A stretch of 35,498 bases of DNA, from assembly GCA_900299255.1 (NCBI GenBank), contig OMJB01000012.1, positions 1-35,498 of the forward strand, in the 5' to 3' direction. The notes beneath the pieces were generated by a model, which saw nothing but the letters and a program-made list of their open reading frames with translations, was not told where the DNA came from and did not search any database. Positions 1-8,244 of this stretch are shown here, piece by piece (positions within the stretch are counted from its first letter, which is position 1; each line of letters opens with the position of its first letter). Made by a program: the position numbers and the translations under genes. This DNA is from Sphingobacteriales bacterium. GTDB lineage: Bacteria; Bacteroidota; Bacteroidia; Chitinophagales; Chitinophagaceae.

Positions 1-290
1 CGCTTCATATCCAGCACCACGCCTCCCGATACCGGCAGTGCACCTCCGCTGAGGCCTGTACCCGCGCCTCTGGGCGTAACCGGCAGGTTGTGCTCATAGC
101 AATAGCGCATAACTGCACTCACTTCTGCCGTGGTTCCCGGCTGCAGTACCAGTTCAGGCAGGTAGTGCAGGTCTTCTGTTTCGTCGCTTGCACACCTGTC
201 CAGGTTTTCCTCATCAGCCAGCACATATTTTTCACCCAACACACTGGCGAAGTACGCGGCATGCGCTGGTGTTATTTTGTTGAAAAGCAT
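1..290 (-). CDS. FAD-linked oxidase, GlcD-like, N-terminal part (runs off the window)
   Basis: Translating the minus strand from the ATG at 290 gives an open frame of 96 residues that leaves the window at base 1. Residues 71-86 read VTPRGAGTGLSGGALP, the conserved pyrophosphate-binding signature of the PCMH-type FAD domain found in glycolate oxidase subunit GlcD and D-lactate dehydrogenases. The preceding residues (about 45-70, with LPELVLQPGTTAEVSAVMRY) match the start of the FAD_binding_4 fold. Known family members oxidise 2-hydroxy acids such as glycolate or D-lactate with FAD. The substrate cannot be told from this fragment because the C-terminal FAD-oxidase domain lies outside the window. 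The gene is divergent from the gene at 469 and shares a roughly 180-base intergenic region with it. The family call is firm; the specific enzyme is open. Confidence 0.88.
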   Translation of the reverse strand, partial: MLFNKITPAHAAYFASVLGEKYVLADEENLDRCASDETEDLHYLPELVLQPGTTAEVSAVMRYCYEHNLPVTPRGAGTGLSGGALPVSGGVVLDMK

Positions 291-449
291 AGTGCAAGTT
301 ACTGAATACGAAAATAATCGGACGGCATGGCCCGCCAATCGGATTAAACCACAATCAAATATGAGTAGCATATACCCGTTGCCTCCAAAAATGATAAATT
401 TCTGTCCGATAATTGACAAGAACATTATAAAAAATCCACACTAAGTCCG

Positions 450-457
450 TAAGTTTG
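450..457 (+). promoter_or_regulatory. possible -7 element TAAGTTTG for the gene at 469
   Basis: TAAGTTTG fits the Bacteroidota -7 consensus TAnnTTTG and lies 11 bases before the ATG at 469. No TTG sits 17-23 bases upstream, so only half of the promoter is supported. Confidence 0.3.
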
Positions 458-468
458 ATAGAACTTCT

Positions 469-1881
469 ATGAACAGAAAGATCATCATAGCATTTTTACT
501 GGCTTTATTTGCCTGTGGCATTACAGATGCCGCGCATGCAGCCAATCCGAAAAAGAAGAAGGCAAAAAAACATGCTGTGAAGCCAGAGCAGGCCAGCTCA
601 GCAACTGAGGATGATAATGATTACCAGGATAAGAAAATATCCAGGGACGAAAAAAAGAAAAAACGGCTGGAACGCAAGAAGCAGAGAAAAGAACGCCGTG
701 AGCAGATCCGTCAGGAAAAAGCAGCGGAAAAGAACAAACGTAAAAACGAAAGTGAAGGCATAAAAGAAAACAAGCCTTTCAAATACCCTGCTACTGTTTT
801 CAAATCAAAGTATCAGGTACACATACTTGCTTCGTTGTATCTCGATGAACTGGTGCAAAAGAAATCGGTTACATTCAAAAACAAAGTACCCGACAAAGCA
901 GTTCCCGGCATATCGTTTTATGAGGGCGTCAGCATAGCAGCAGACAGCCTCAAAAGGGCGGGTTTCGATATAGACCTCTTTGTGCATGACATTACCTCAT
1001 CTGCCGAATCACTCGATTCTCTGTTTTTTAAGCATGTGTTCGATTCTGCCGACCTGATTATTGGTGCGGTTCAGACAGCCGATATCCCTCGAATAGCAGA
1101 TTTTGCAAAGGCACACAAAGTCAATTTCGTATCAGCGCTATCTCCATCTGATGCCGGTGTTACCAACAACAAATACTTTACCCTGCTGCAACCTTCGCTC
1201 AGAAGCCATTGCCAGAAGATAGCTGCAGATGTTGCCAACAGGTTTCCCGGCATGAAAGTGCCCCTTATTTACCGCACAACTTCAGAGGCCGACGAAGCTG
1301 CCTACAGATACATAACTGGTAGCAAAAAAGTAAATTATGCTCCATTGCAGTGTGCTTCACTACCTTCCAGGCAAGAGCTGCTTTCTATTTTCGACACCAC
1401 CAAACCAAACATTGTTGTTGTACCTGTACTTGACCGTGCATTTGCCGATTCGCTGCTGAAAACTATTTCCAGAAATTTCAGTGCAGTGCAGTTCGAAGTG
1501 TATGGCATGCCGTCGTGGTCGGCTCTCAATAATCTGCGTAAAGAAGATGTATTCCCCAATCTGAGTGTGAACGTGACTACATCACTGTACATAGACATGA
1601 ACAATCCGGCAGCAAAATTCCTGGCCAATGCTTATAAAAAACTGTATGGCAGCAAGCCTTCTGAATCTGTCTATTATGGTTTCGAAACCACCATGTGGTA
1701 CGCCAGCCTGCTGAAGGCATACGGCACCATGTTCAATTCGGGATACAGTGATAATTCCGCAGCACCTTTTACGAAATTTGAGGTGGTGCAGCTCAGAGAT
1801 AAGGATGGCGGAATACTATACAACGGTAATCAGCATATTTTGCTGTCCAGGTACGAAGGCGGCACTGTAAAAATCCAGTAA
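469..1881 (+). CDS. secreted protein with type-1 periplasmic-binding (ABC substrate-binding-like) fold
   Basis: The 470-residue protein begins with a hydrophobic signal sequence (about residues 4-24, ending AAHA). It continues with a highly Lys/Glu-rich, probably helical linker (about 27-105) and then a globular region of about 350 residues. That region alternates hydrophobic strands and helices in the manner of type-1 periplasmic-binding proteins: ADLIIGAVQTADIPRIADFA, VNFVSALSPSD, NIVVVPVLDR and a late Tyr-rich YYGFETTMWYASLL helix. In Bacteroidota such proteins are often annotated as amino-acid ABC transporter substrate-binding or LysM proteins, but no LysM repeat and no permease or ATPase gene is seen here. 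The role could be envelope or peptidoglycan-linked rather than transport. Cys16 in LFAC could be a weak lipobox; a normal SPase I site after AHA is as likely. It converges with the vanZ-like gene, with 3 bases between the stop codons. Confidence 0.7.
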   Translation: MNRKIIIAFLLALFACGITDAAHAANPKKKKAKKHAVKPEQASSATEDDNDYQDKKISRDEKKKKRLERKKQRKERREQIRQEKAAEKNKRKNESEGIKENKPFKYPATVFKSKYQVHILASLYLDELVQKKSVTFKNKVPDKAVPGISFYEGVSIAADSLKRAGFDIDLFVHDITSSAESLDSLFFKHVFDSADLIIGAVQTADIPRIADFAKAHKVNFVSALSPSDAGVTNNKYFTLLQPSLRSHCQKIAADVANRFPGMKVPLIYRTTSEADEAAYRYITGSKKVNYAPLQCASLPSRQELLSIFDTTKPNIVVVPVLDRAFADSLLKTISRNFSAVQFEVYGMPSWSALNNLRKEDVFPNLSVNVTTSLYIDMNNPAAKFLANAYKKLYGSKPSESVYYGFETTMWYASLLKAYGTMFNSGYSDNSAAPFTKFEVVQLRDKDGGILYNGNQHILLSRYEGGTVKIQ

Positions 1882-1884
1882 GCT

Positions 1885-2292
1885 TTATAGTTGCCTGAAC
1901 CTGTTTTTGAGCAGTATTGCGGGGATAATGAACACTGCAATACCTGTAACACCGCCAATTGCATCAGCAACTGCATCCCAGAACTCCATACTCCTGCCCA
2001 GAAACGTAAGCAACCCCTGCAGCAGCTCTATTACTGCGCCAAATGATACTGAAATAATCAGCAGGCTGATTACTCGTTTAGATGTAAGCACTGGCCGGGC
2101 ACAGAGCCATAAAAAACTGAATACCCCAAACAATACAACGTGTGTCCACTTGTCAATGAGGGGTATGTCTACCCGCGGTATATCAGCCGATGGAGTGAAA
2201 CAGGCAAATAAAATGAGCAAGGTCCACAGTATTGCTGCAAACCTTGCTCGTTTTGTATAAAATGAATCCGGACTGAATATCCGAAGGATCAT
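1885..2292 (-). CDS. VanZ-like membrane protein
   Basis: This 135-residue protein has four predicted membrane segments (about 18-32, 49-65, 74-95 and 110-127). It carries the VanZ-like signature: a Pro-Leu-x-Asp-Lys-Trp-x-His motif before the second helix (residues 44-51) and a Glu-x2-Gln...Arg-x2-Glu-Phe-x-Asp-x3-Asp pattern (about 89-110). VanZ confers low-level teicoplanin resistance in enterococci, but most VanZ-like proteins have no assigned role. Its ATG overlaps the stop of gcvH by one base (TAATG at 2294-2290), so it is probably translationally coupled to gcvH. The gcvH-vanZ pairing recurs in Bacteroidota to my knowledge. Family assignment is confident; function is unknown. Confidence 0.85.
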   Translation of the reverse strand: MILRIFSPDSFYTKRARFAAILWTLLILFACFTPSADIPRVDIPLIDKWTHVVLFGVFSFLWLCARPVLTSKRVISLLIISVSFGAVIELLQGLLTFLGRSMEFWDAVADAIGGVTGIAVFIIPAILLKNRFRQL

Positions 2293-2669
2293 TATCCTAT
2301 TAAAGCATTATAACCTGCTGCATCCAGAAGGCCTGCAACCTCGTCCATATTTTCAATGGTCATTTTGATCATCCAGCCTGCACCATAAGCATCTTTATTT
2401 ACTGATTCCGGATGAGCCTCCAGGTCAGCATTCAGTTCTGTAACAGTACCGCTAACAGGCAGGTACAGGTCAGACACAGTTTTAACAGCTTCTACCGTAC
2501 CAAAAATATCGTGTTGTTTTAACTTCTTGCCTATAGAGGGCACATCTACAAACACAATATCGCCCAGTTCGTGCTGTGCAAAGTCTGTAATACCAATGGT
2601 AGCTGTATTTCCATCAATCCTGATCCATTCGTGATCCTTAGTGTATTTTAATTCAGCAGGAATATTCAT
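2292..2669 (-). CDS. gcvH: glycine cleavage system H protein
   Basis: The 125-residue length is typical of GcvH. The protein starts with the classic Lys-Tyr-Thr-Lys-Asp-His-Glu-Trp (residues 8-15). The lipoylation site is Lys63 in [15 protein letters not shown], followed by the conserved PVSG turn, [16 protein letters not shown] and the C-terminal [12 protein letters not shown] segment. GcvH shuttles the aminomethyl group from glycine between the P, T and L proteins of the glycine cleavage complex through its lipoyl arm, and can serve as a lipoyl relay. No gcvP or gcvT is nearby, so gcvH is unlinked from the rest of the system here. It is the first gene of a two-gene minus-strand unit with the vanZ-like gene. 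No glycine riboswitch is evident upstream. Confidence 0.97.
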   Translation of the reverse strand: MNIPAELKYTKDHEWIRIDGNTATIGITDFAQHELGDIVFVDVPSIGKKLKQHDIFGTVEAVKTVSDLYLPVSGTVTELNADLEAHPESVNKDAYGAGWMIKMTIENMDEVAGLLDAAGYNALIG

Positions 2670-2810
2670 TTGCTTAAAAATTTTGAGTAAAAATACTCGA
2701 AAAAGTTAAAAACATGAGTTCAGCAATCAAAATATCCTCGTCCGGCCCTTTGTAAACTTACAGGAAGCCAGGTTTGTACACCATTTAGTGCCATATTCCC
2801 TGCTTTTTTA

Positions 2811-2842
2811 TTTGGAATCAGCCCTAAAATGCACTAACTTTA
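2811..2842 (+). promoter_or_regulatory. probable promoter of the ribonucleotide reductase gene
   Basis: TTTG (2811-2814), a 20-base spacer and TAACTTTA (2835-2842) match the Bacteroidota housekeeping promoter TTTG-N19-21-TAnnTTTG in all but the last base of the -7 element. Transcription would start near 2848, giving a leader of almost 200 bases before the ATG at 3044. Confidence 0.5.
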
Positions 2843-2919
2843 AGTTACAAACCTGAGGCAAATTCATCATTTATATTATTGTAAAATTAATTTGTCTTTA
2901 CCCGCTTGCACTTCAAAGG

Positions 2920-2928
2920 TTATCCACA
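2920..2928 (+). promoter_or_regulatory. perfect DnaA box TTATCCACA
   Basis: TTATCCACA is identical to the high-affinity DnaA box consensus and lies 116 bases upstream of the RNR start codon, inside the predicted leader. DnaA binding controls nrdAB transcription in Escherichia coli, so the position is suggestive. It is a single site, so chance cannot be excluded. Confidence 0.45.
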
Positions 2929-3043
2929 GGGGTGTTAGTTTCTTTCTCTTTTAAGGCATCGGGTTTTGAATAATTTAGCTGTCCCCCGTCAGAAAAATCC
3001 GACGAATACTCAACAAATAATTAACTCTAAAATAATAGTTACA

Positions 3044-6000
3044 ATGAGCGCCACAACCAAACAAAAAGGTCTTTCTTTCGACCGCCATTACACACGCGAT
3101 GGAGTGAGCCCATACGATATGTTCGAGTACGATTATCGTACTTCTGTTATCCGCAATCCAAGCGGCGAAAAGGTGTTTGAAATGACCAATGTGGAAGTTC
3201 CGAAACACTGGTCGCAGATAGCAACGGATATCTTAGCACAGAAATATTTCCGTAAAGCAGGTGTTCCTCAGCCGGATGGCTCATTGGGCAGGGAAACATC
3301 TATTAAACAGGTTGCTCACCGCCTTGCTGACTGCTGGCGCCAGTGGGGCGAAGAATATGGTTACTTCGCTTCTAAAAAAGATGCACAGGTGTTCTACGAA
3401 GAACTTACTTACAGCATCATGCACCAAAGCTGTGCACCTAACTCCCCTCAGTGGTTCAATACCGGCCTGTACAGCAGTTATGGTATTGATGGCAAAGCAC
3501 AGGGGCATTATTATGTAGACCCTAAAACAGGCAACCTGGAGCGCTCTAAAAATGCTTATGAGCGCCCGCAGCCGCACGCCTGTTTTATCCTCAGTGTAGA
3601 TGATGACCTGGTTAACGAGGGCGGCATCATGGACCTGTGGGTGCGCGAAGCACGTATATTCAAATACGGATCGGGCGTGGGGACCAACTATTCTAATATC
3701 CGTGCAGAAGGAGAAAAACTGAGTGGCGGCGGCACTTCCAGCGGCCTCATGAGTTTCCTGAAAATAGGAGACCGTGCAGCAGGTGCTATCAAGAGCGGTG
3801 GCACTACCCGCAGGGCAGCTAAAATGGTGTGCCTCGACCTTGACCATCCGGAAGTAATGGATTTCATTGACTGGAAAGTTGAAGAAGAAAAGAAAGTGGC
3901 AGCACTTATTGCAGCGGGCTATCCGTCTGATTATGAAGGCGAAGCTTATAAAACAGTATCCGGCCAGAATTCAAACAACTCTGTGCGTATACCCAATTCA
4001 TTTTTCCATGCGCTCGACAATGGCGCTGACTGGGAAATGACCGCACGCAGCACAGGTAAGGTTATGAAATCAGTACCTGCAAAAGAACTCTGGGAAAAGA
4101 TTTCTTATGCTGCGTGGCGCTGTGCAGATCCGGGCACTCAGTATGATACTACTATCAACGAATGGCATACCTGCCCCGAGGGCGGTGCTATCAGGGCTTC
4201 AAACCCCTGCTCTGAATACATGTTCATAGACAACACAGCATGTAACCTGGCTTCATTGAATCTCCGCCGTTTCTTCGACGAAGAAACATCAAAGTTCGAT
4301 GTGGAAGGTTTTGAATACATGACCCGCCTGTGGACAGTAGTACTGGAAATATCTGTATTGATGGCTCAGTTCCCTTCTCCTGAAGTGGCACAGCTCAGTT
4401 ACGACTACCGCACCCTGGGGCTGGGATATGCAAACCTGGGCTCTATGCTTATGGTAAGCGGCATACCATACGACAGTGAAGAATCAAGGGCTATAGCAGG
4501 TGCTATCACCGCTATCATGAACGGTATCGCCTACAAAACATCGGCTGAAATGGCAGCCAGCCTTGGCGCATTCCCTAAATATAAAGAGAATAAAAAACAC
4601 ATGCTCCGCGTGATGCGCAATCACCGCGCGGCAGCCTATGATGCGGCTGAAGCCTTCGAAGGTATTGAGATCAAACCAATGGGCATCAACGCAAAATACT
4701 GCCCCGACTACCTGCTGAAAGCAGCTACCAAAGCATGGGATGATGCTGTGCAAATGGGCGAAAAACACGGCTACCGCAATGCGCAGGCAACCGTTATTGC
4801 GCCTACCGGCACTATCGGCCTGGTAATGGATTGCGATACTACCGGTGTTGAACCCGATTTTGCCCTGGTGAAGTTCAAAAAACTGTCTGGTGGTGGTTAT
4901 TTCAAAATCATCAACCAGTCTATACCTGCAGCGCTGAAGAAACTGGGGTACACAACTGACCAGGCTGATGCCATCGTAAAGTTTGCTAAAGGCCATGGCA
5001 CATTTGCCGGCGCTCCGTTTATCAATCACCAAAGCCTCAGCGAAAAAGGATTTATCTCCGATGAACTGAAGAAACTCGACAGTTCGGTTGAGAGTGCATT
5101 TGAAATCGGATTTGTATTCAACCATTACAACCTCGGTGAGGAATGCCTGAAGCGCATTGGCTTCACCCCTGAGCAGTATTTCGCACCCGACTTTAACCTC
5201 CTCGAAGCGTTAGGCTTCTCTGATGCTGAGATAGATGCGGCTAACGACTACGTATGTGGTACAATGACCGTTGAAGGCGCACCATTCCTCAAAGAAGAGC
5301 ACCTGGCTGTTTTTGACTGCGCCAATAAGTGCGGCAAGAAAGGCGAACGCTATATACATGCACATGGCCACATCCGCATGATGGGTGCCGTGCAGCCTTT
5401 TATCAGTGGTGCTATCTCTAAAACAATCAATCTGCCAAACGAGGCTACTGTTGATGAGATTAAGGACTGCTACTACCTTAGCTGGCAGCTGGGCCTCAAG
5501 GCGTGTGCGCTATACCGTGATGGTTCAAAACTGAGCCAGCCACTAAGCAACAAGAGTGATAAGAAGGAAAAGAAAGAAACCAAAGACGAAGCACCTGCTG
5601 CTGAAGTAAGCCAGATTGTAGACATGAGCATCCTCACTGTGAACGAACTGCTGGAAGAAGTAAACAGGCGCATGCAGGCAAGCCCTGATACCCAGTTGAA
5701 ACGCGCACTGAGCAATATCGTGGAGCGCAAGCAGCTGCCGGCCAAACGCCGCGGTTACACCATCAAGGGCAAGGTAGGCGGCCAGGCAATGTTCCTACGC
5801 ACTGGTGAGTACAGCGATGGTACTTTGGGCGAAATATTCATAGACATGGCTAAGGAAGGCGCAACCATGAGGAGCATGCTCAACAGCTTTGCAATTGCCA
5901 TCTCCATTGGCCTGCAGTACGGCGTGCCTCTGGAAGAGTATGTAGATAAATTTATCTTCTCCAGGTTCGAACCGGCAGGCATTGTTGACCACCCGAACAT

Positions 6001-6373
6001 CAAAACTGCAACATCTGTACTCGATTATGTATTCAGGCTGCTGGCATACGAATACCTGGACCGTGACGACTTGGTACACGTACCTGATCCGACCAGAAAA
6101 ACACACCAACAGGAAATGGAGCAGCTCCAGCAGGAACTATCGCAGGTGCGGGTTACAGCTCCGCAGAATCAGGCAGCACCGCAGGCTCAGAAACCAAAAC
6201 CATCGCTGGCACCAACTGCTGTTGGCGTTAGCGCACAGAATACAGCTGACATCAAAAAGATGATGGGTACCAGTGCGGATGCACCTGTGTGCCGCAACTG
6301 TGGCAACATCACCCTCAGAAACGGCACATGCTATATGTGCCCTAACTGTGGCACCACCACTGGTTGCAGCTAG
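3044..6373 (+). CDS. nrdJ: adenosylcobalamin-dependent (class II) ribonucleoside-diphosphate reductase
   Basis: The 1109-residue enzyme reduces ribonucleotides to deoxyribonucleotides using coenzyme B12 as radical generator, without oxygen dependence. The active site is complete. Cys180 (in HACFIL) and Cys400 form the redox pair. Cys389 in the Asn-Pro-Cys-Ser-Glu motif (387-391) is the thiyl-radical residue, with Asn387 and Glu391 as partners. The 11-residue gap between Cys389 and Cys400 equals that in the Lactobacillus class II enzyme. An APTGTIG loop lies near residue 587. The C-terminal third carries a TSCPD-type domain (about 895-1020) and a Cys-rich tail with Cys1083, 1086, 1096, 1099, 1102 and 1108, which likely binds zinc and re-reduces the active site. 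I chose ATG 3044 over an in-frame TTG at 2966 because the protein from 3044 starts like its relatives. A strong terminator follows. Confidence 0.96.
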   Translation: MSATTKQKGLSFDRHYTRDGVSPYDMFEYDYRTSVIRNPSGEKVFEMTNVEVPKHWSQIATDILAQKYFRKAGVPQPDGSLGRETSIKQVAHRLADCWRQWGEEYGYFASKKDAQVFYEELTYSIMHQSCAPNSPQWFNTGLYSSYGIDGKAQGHYYVDPKTGNLERSKNAYERPQPHACFILSVDDDLVNEGGIMDLWVREARIFKYGSGVGTNYSNIRAEGEKLSGGGTSSGLMSFLKIGDRAAGAIKSGGTTRRAAKMVCLDLDHPEVMDFIDWKVEEEKKVAALIAAGYPSDYEGEAYKTVSGQNSNNSVRIPNSFFHALDNGADWEMTARSTGKVMKSVPAKELWEKISYAAWRCADPGTQYDTTINEWHTCPEGGAIRASNPCSEYMFIDNTACNLASLNLRRFFDEETSKFDVEGFEYMTRLWTVVLEISVLMAQFPSPEVAQLSYDYRTLGLGYANLGSMLMVSGIPYDSEESRAIAGAITAIMNGIAYKTSAEMAASLGAFPKYKENKKHMLRVMRNHRAAAYDAAEAFEGIEIKPMGINAKYCPDYLLKAATKAWDDAVQMGEKHGYRNAQATVIAPTGTIGLVMDCDTTGVEPDFALVKFKKLSGGGYFKIINQSIPAALKKLGYTTDQADAIVKFAKGHGTFAGAPFINHQSLSEKGFISDELKKLDSSVESAFEIGFVFNHYNLGEECLKRIGFTPEQYFAPDFNLLEALGFSDAEIDAANDYVCGTMTVEGAPFLKEEHLAVFDCANKCGKKGERYIHAHGHIRMMGAVQPFISGAISKTINLPNEATVDEIKDCYYLSWQLGLKACALYRDGSKLSQPLSNKSDKKEKKETKDEAPAAEVSQIVDMSILTVNELLEEVNRRMQASPDTQLKRALSNIVERKQLPAKRRGYTIKGKVGGQAMFLRTGEYSDGTLGEIFIDMAKEGATMRSMLNSFAIAISIGLQYGVPLEEYVDKFIFSRFEPAGIVDHPNIKTATSVLDYVFRLLAYEYLDRDDLVHVPDPTRKTHQQEMEQLQQELSQVRVTAPQNQAAPQAQKPKPSLAPTAVGVSAQNTADIKKMMGTSADAPVCRNCGNITLRNGTCYMCPNCGTTTGCS

Positions 6374-6400
6374 TAATAGCCATTGTCCCGTATTGATGCA

Positions 6401-6432
6401 AAAAACCATCACCGCACAGTGATGGTTTTTTT
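6401..6432 (+). terminator. rho-independent terminator after the RNR gene
   Basis: A 12-base perfect inverted repeat AAAAACCATCAC / GTGATGGTTTTT surrounds a 6-base loop and runs into a T tract, 28 bases after the RNR stop codon. Confidence 0.9.
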
Positions 6433-6457
6433 GTGATCAAAATAATACCTTTACTCT

Positions 6458-7624
6458 ATGGCCAGGTTGTTCCTACTGATTTCCATAATACTGATTAGCA
6501 GTGTGCTGTATTCCTGCAGCAGCAATCAAAAACCTTCCTCAATCTACACTTGCCCGGCCAGCCATTGCTACAAGCGCTACACAGGCAAAATTGCCGGCCA
6601 GGATGTGGTGGTAAACATGATTTACTACAAAGACAGCGGCAGTGAGATTCCCGCTGCCGCAGGCAGCTGTTACTACAGTGGCAAAAGCCAGATCATCACA
6701 CTCACACCAGACAGCCTGGTTGACAACATGATACACCTCACGGAATTCGTAGAAACCGAAAGGTATATTGATGAAAATGCAAAACATCCGCATTGGTCGG
6801 TTGCTATTGATGAGAAAACCATCAAAGGAATGTGGTCCAGTGCCGACGGTAGCCATACAGAAACGATTGACCTGCAGGAAAACTATGACGATGCCTATAG
6901 CTTTGATGTACTGGCACTGAAAGATTCGGCCTCTGCCAATGGCAAGCGGGCTACATACAAGATACTGAGCGAGCAAACAATGTTGTCTCCTGCAGCCTCC
7001 GTCGGCAGGCAGGATGCAGAATTCATAACCCGTACTTTATTGCATGAGCTGGGCGGAGACACTATCGGAGCCGGTACGCTGAACAGCTATCTGAAACAAA
7101 GCAACCAGAGCATGTTTGCAGACCACAAAAATGGAATCACTGAAATGGTTAATGCAAACGATACTTTTGAAGGCGAATCCTGGAACTGGTTTTATGATAT
7201 GCACAATACCTGTGTATACAACAGCAGGGGTTTTGTGGGTTTTTATTTCAGCACCTACTACTACTGCGGCGGTGCACACGGCATCAACGGCAGCCGCTGT
7301 ATTTGTGTGGATGTGAAAGAGAAAAAAACCTGGCACTTGCAGGATGTACTTGCAGTAGACACTCCCAAGCTCAGCAGCCTGCTTGAAGGCGCCGCACGTA
7401 AGTCGTTCAAGCTCAAACCCACCGACACACTTAGCCTTACCTTATCTGTAGATACCATACCCGTCACCGGCAGCATTATGATCTCCGACTGCGGCATCAC
7501 CTTTCATTACGGCCCTTACGAGATAGCCTGCTATGCCATGGGCGATATTTCACTATACTTGCCTTACACTGAATTGGGAGAAATGCTGCGGCCGGAATTT
7601 AAAAAAAGGATGAACCTGAAGTAA
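6458..7624 (+). CDS. lipoprotein with DUF3298 (RsiV-like) domain
   Basis: The 388-residue protein has a short signal peptide ending in Val-Leu-Tyr-Ser-Cys (Cys20), a plausible lipobox, so it is probably an envelope-anchored lipoprotein. Residues about 30-150 form an N-terminal region of unknown function. Residues about 180-385 match the DUF4163/DUF3298 pattern: FYFSTYYYCGGAHG followed by the C-terminal ITFHYGPYEIACYAMGDISLYLPYTEL. DUF3298 is also found in the extracellular part of the anti-sigma factor RsiV, where it binds lysozyme, and in many uncharacterised lipoproteins. No sigma factor gene is adjacent, so a sensing role here is only possible. It starts 26 bases after the RNR terminator and is read separately from RNR. 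Confidence 0.75.
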   Translation: MARLFLLISIILISSVLYSCSSNQKPSSIYTCPASHCYKRYTGKIAGQDVVVNMIYYKDSGSEIPAAAGSCYYSGKSQIITLTPDSLVDNMIHLTEFVETERYIDENAKHPHWSVAIDEKTIKGMWSSADGSHTETIDLQENYDDAYSFDVLALKDSASANGKRATYKILSEQTMLSPAASVGRQDAEFITRTLLHELGGDTIGAGTLNSYLKQSNQSMFADHKNGITEMVNANDTFEGESWNWFYDMHNTCVYNSRGFVGFYFSTYYYCGGAHGINGSRCICVDVKEKKTWHLQDVLAVDTPKLSSLLEGAARKSFKLKPTDTLSLTLSVDTIPVTGSIMISDCGITFHYGPYEIACYAMGDISLYLPYTELGEMLRPEFKKRMNLK

Positions 7625-7676
7625 TAAACAGACTGTTACATGAATAACAAATAAACAAGTTCAGAAGCCCTCTTTT

Positions 7677-8236
7677 ATGCCTGATCAGCTCTTGATGCAC
7701 TACACCGACAACCTCCAGTCCCCTCGCCTCACCACCCGCTTTGTAACACTAGATGACGTGGCTGTTTGGACAGAATACTGTGCCGACCCAATCGCCACTG
7801 CCTTTACTGCATTGCCTGACAAAACACCTGAACAAATGGCTCAGTTTGTTATTGAGGCAACCCTGAAACGTTATGCTGTTGGCAGAGGTGGCCTGCAGGC
7901 ACTCATCTGTAGAGAGACGGGCGCATTTATAGGGCAGTGCGGTTTGTTTATACAGGATGTAAACAGCATACCCGAAACAGAGGTAGGCTATCATCTGATA
8001 CCCCGGTATTGGGGCATGGCTATGCCACTGAAGCAGCTCAGTTGTTCCGCAATTACGGCTTTGAGCAGTACCCACTTGATTCTATAGTATCCATCATCCA
8101 CCCAGAGAATGAGGCTTCGAAAAAAGTAGCATTAAGAAACGGCATGCACCTGCCTAATCCTGACGCTGATTTTAGGGGCACTAAATATGAAATGTACAGA
8201 ATAACCAGAAAGGAATGGGAAAAACTCAATGGTTAA
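7677..8236 (+). pseudogene. GNAT-family N-acetyltransferase, broken by a one-base deletion
   Basis: Two overlapping frames together spell one RimJ/RimL-type GNAT protein. The first runs from the ATG at 7677 and reads well to EVGYHLIPRYWG, then degenerates and stops at 8087. The second frame, picked up at base 8015, continues HGYATEAAQLFRNYGFEQYPLDS and ends at 8236. HGYATEA is the acetyl-CoA pyrophosphate-binding loop (motif A), and HPENEASKKVALRNGM is the usual motif B. Restoring one G in the run GGGG at 8011-8014 gives a continuous 186-residue protein of normal GNAT length. As given, the product lacks the cofactor-binding half. Either it is a recent pseudogene or the base was lost in sequencing or assembly. 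It converges with the Uma2 gene, 8 bases apart. Confidence 0.85.
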
Positions 8237-8244
8237 TATTACTA

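Larger units (their letters stand above)
2670..3043. other. intergenic region between gcvH and the B12-dependent RNR
   Basis: These 374 bases between two divergent genes contain no convincing ORF. They hold a probable RNR promoter (2811-2842), a perfect DnaA box (2920-2928) and a small hairpin GAGTA-AAAA-TACTC (2685-2698) just upstream of gcvH. I looked for a cobalamin-riboswitch B12 box and did not find one. Confidence 0.7.

Noticed and set aside
2843-3043. Possible cobalamin riboswitch in the leader of the B12-dependent reductase
   Set aside because: No B12 box (AGYCAGGAGACCTGCC-like) is present. The nearest resemblance (GAAGCCAGG at about 2764) is upstream of the predicted promoter.
4484-5125. 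Long minus-strand open frame (213 codons) opposite the reductase gene
   Set aside because: It is antisense to the conserved catalytic core of nrdJ, has no recognisable protein pattern, and is expected by chance from the codon use of the real gene. The same applies to 3281-3847 and 14984-15526.
8005-8020. Programmed -1 frameshift in the GNAT gene
   Set aside because: No X-XXY-YYZ slippery heptamer, no downstream structure, and acetyltransferases are not known to need recoding. A one-base deletion explains it better.
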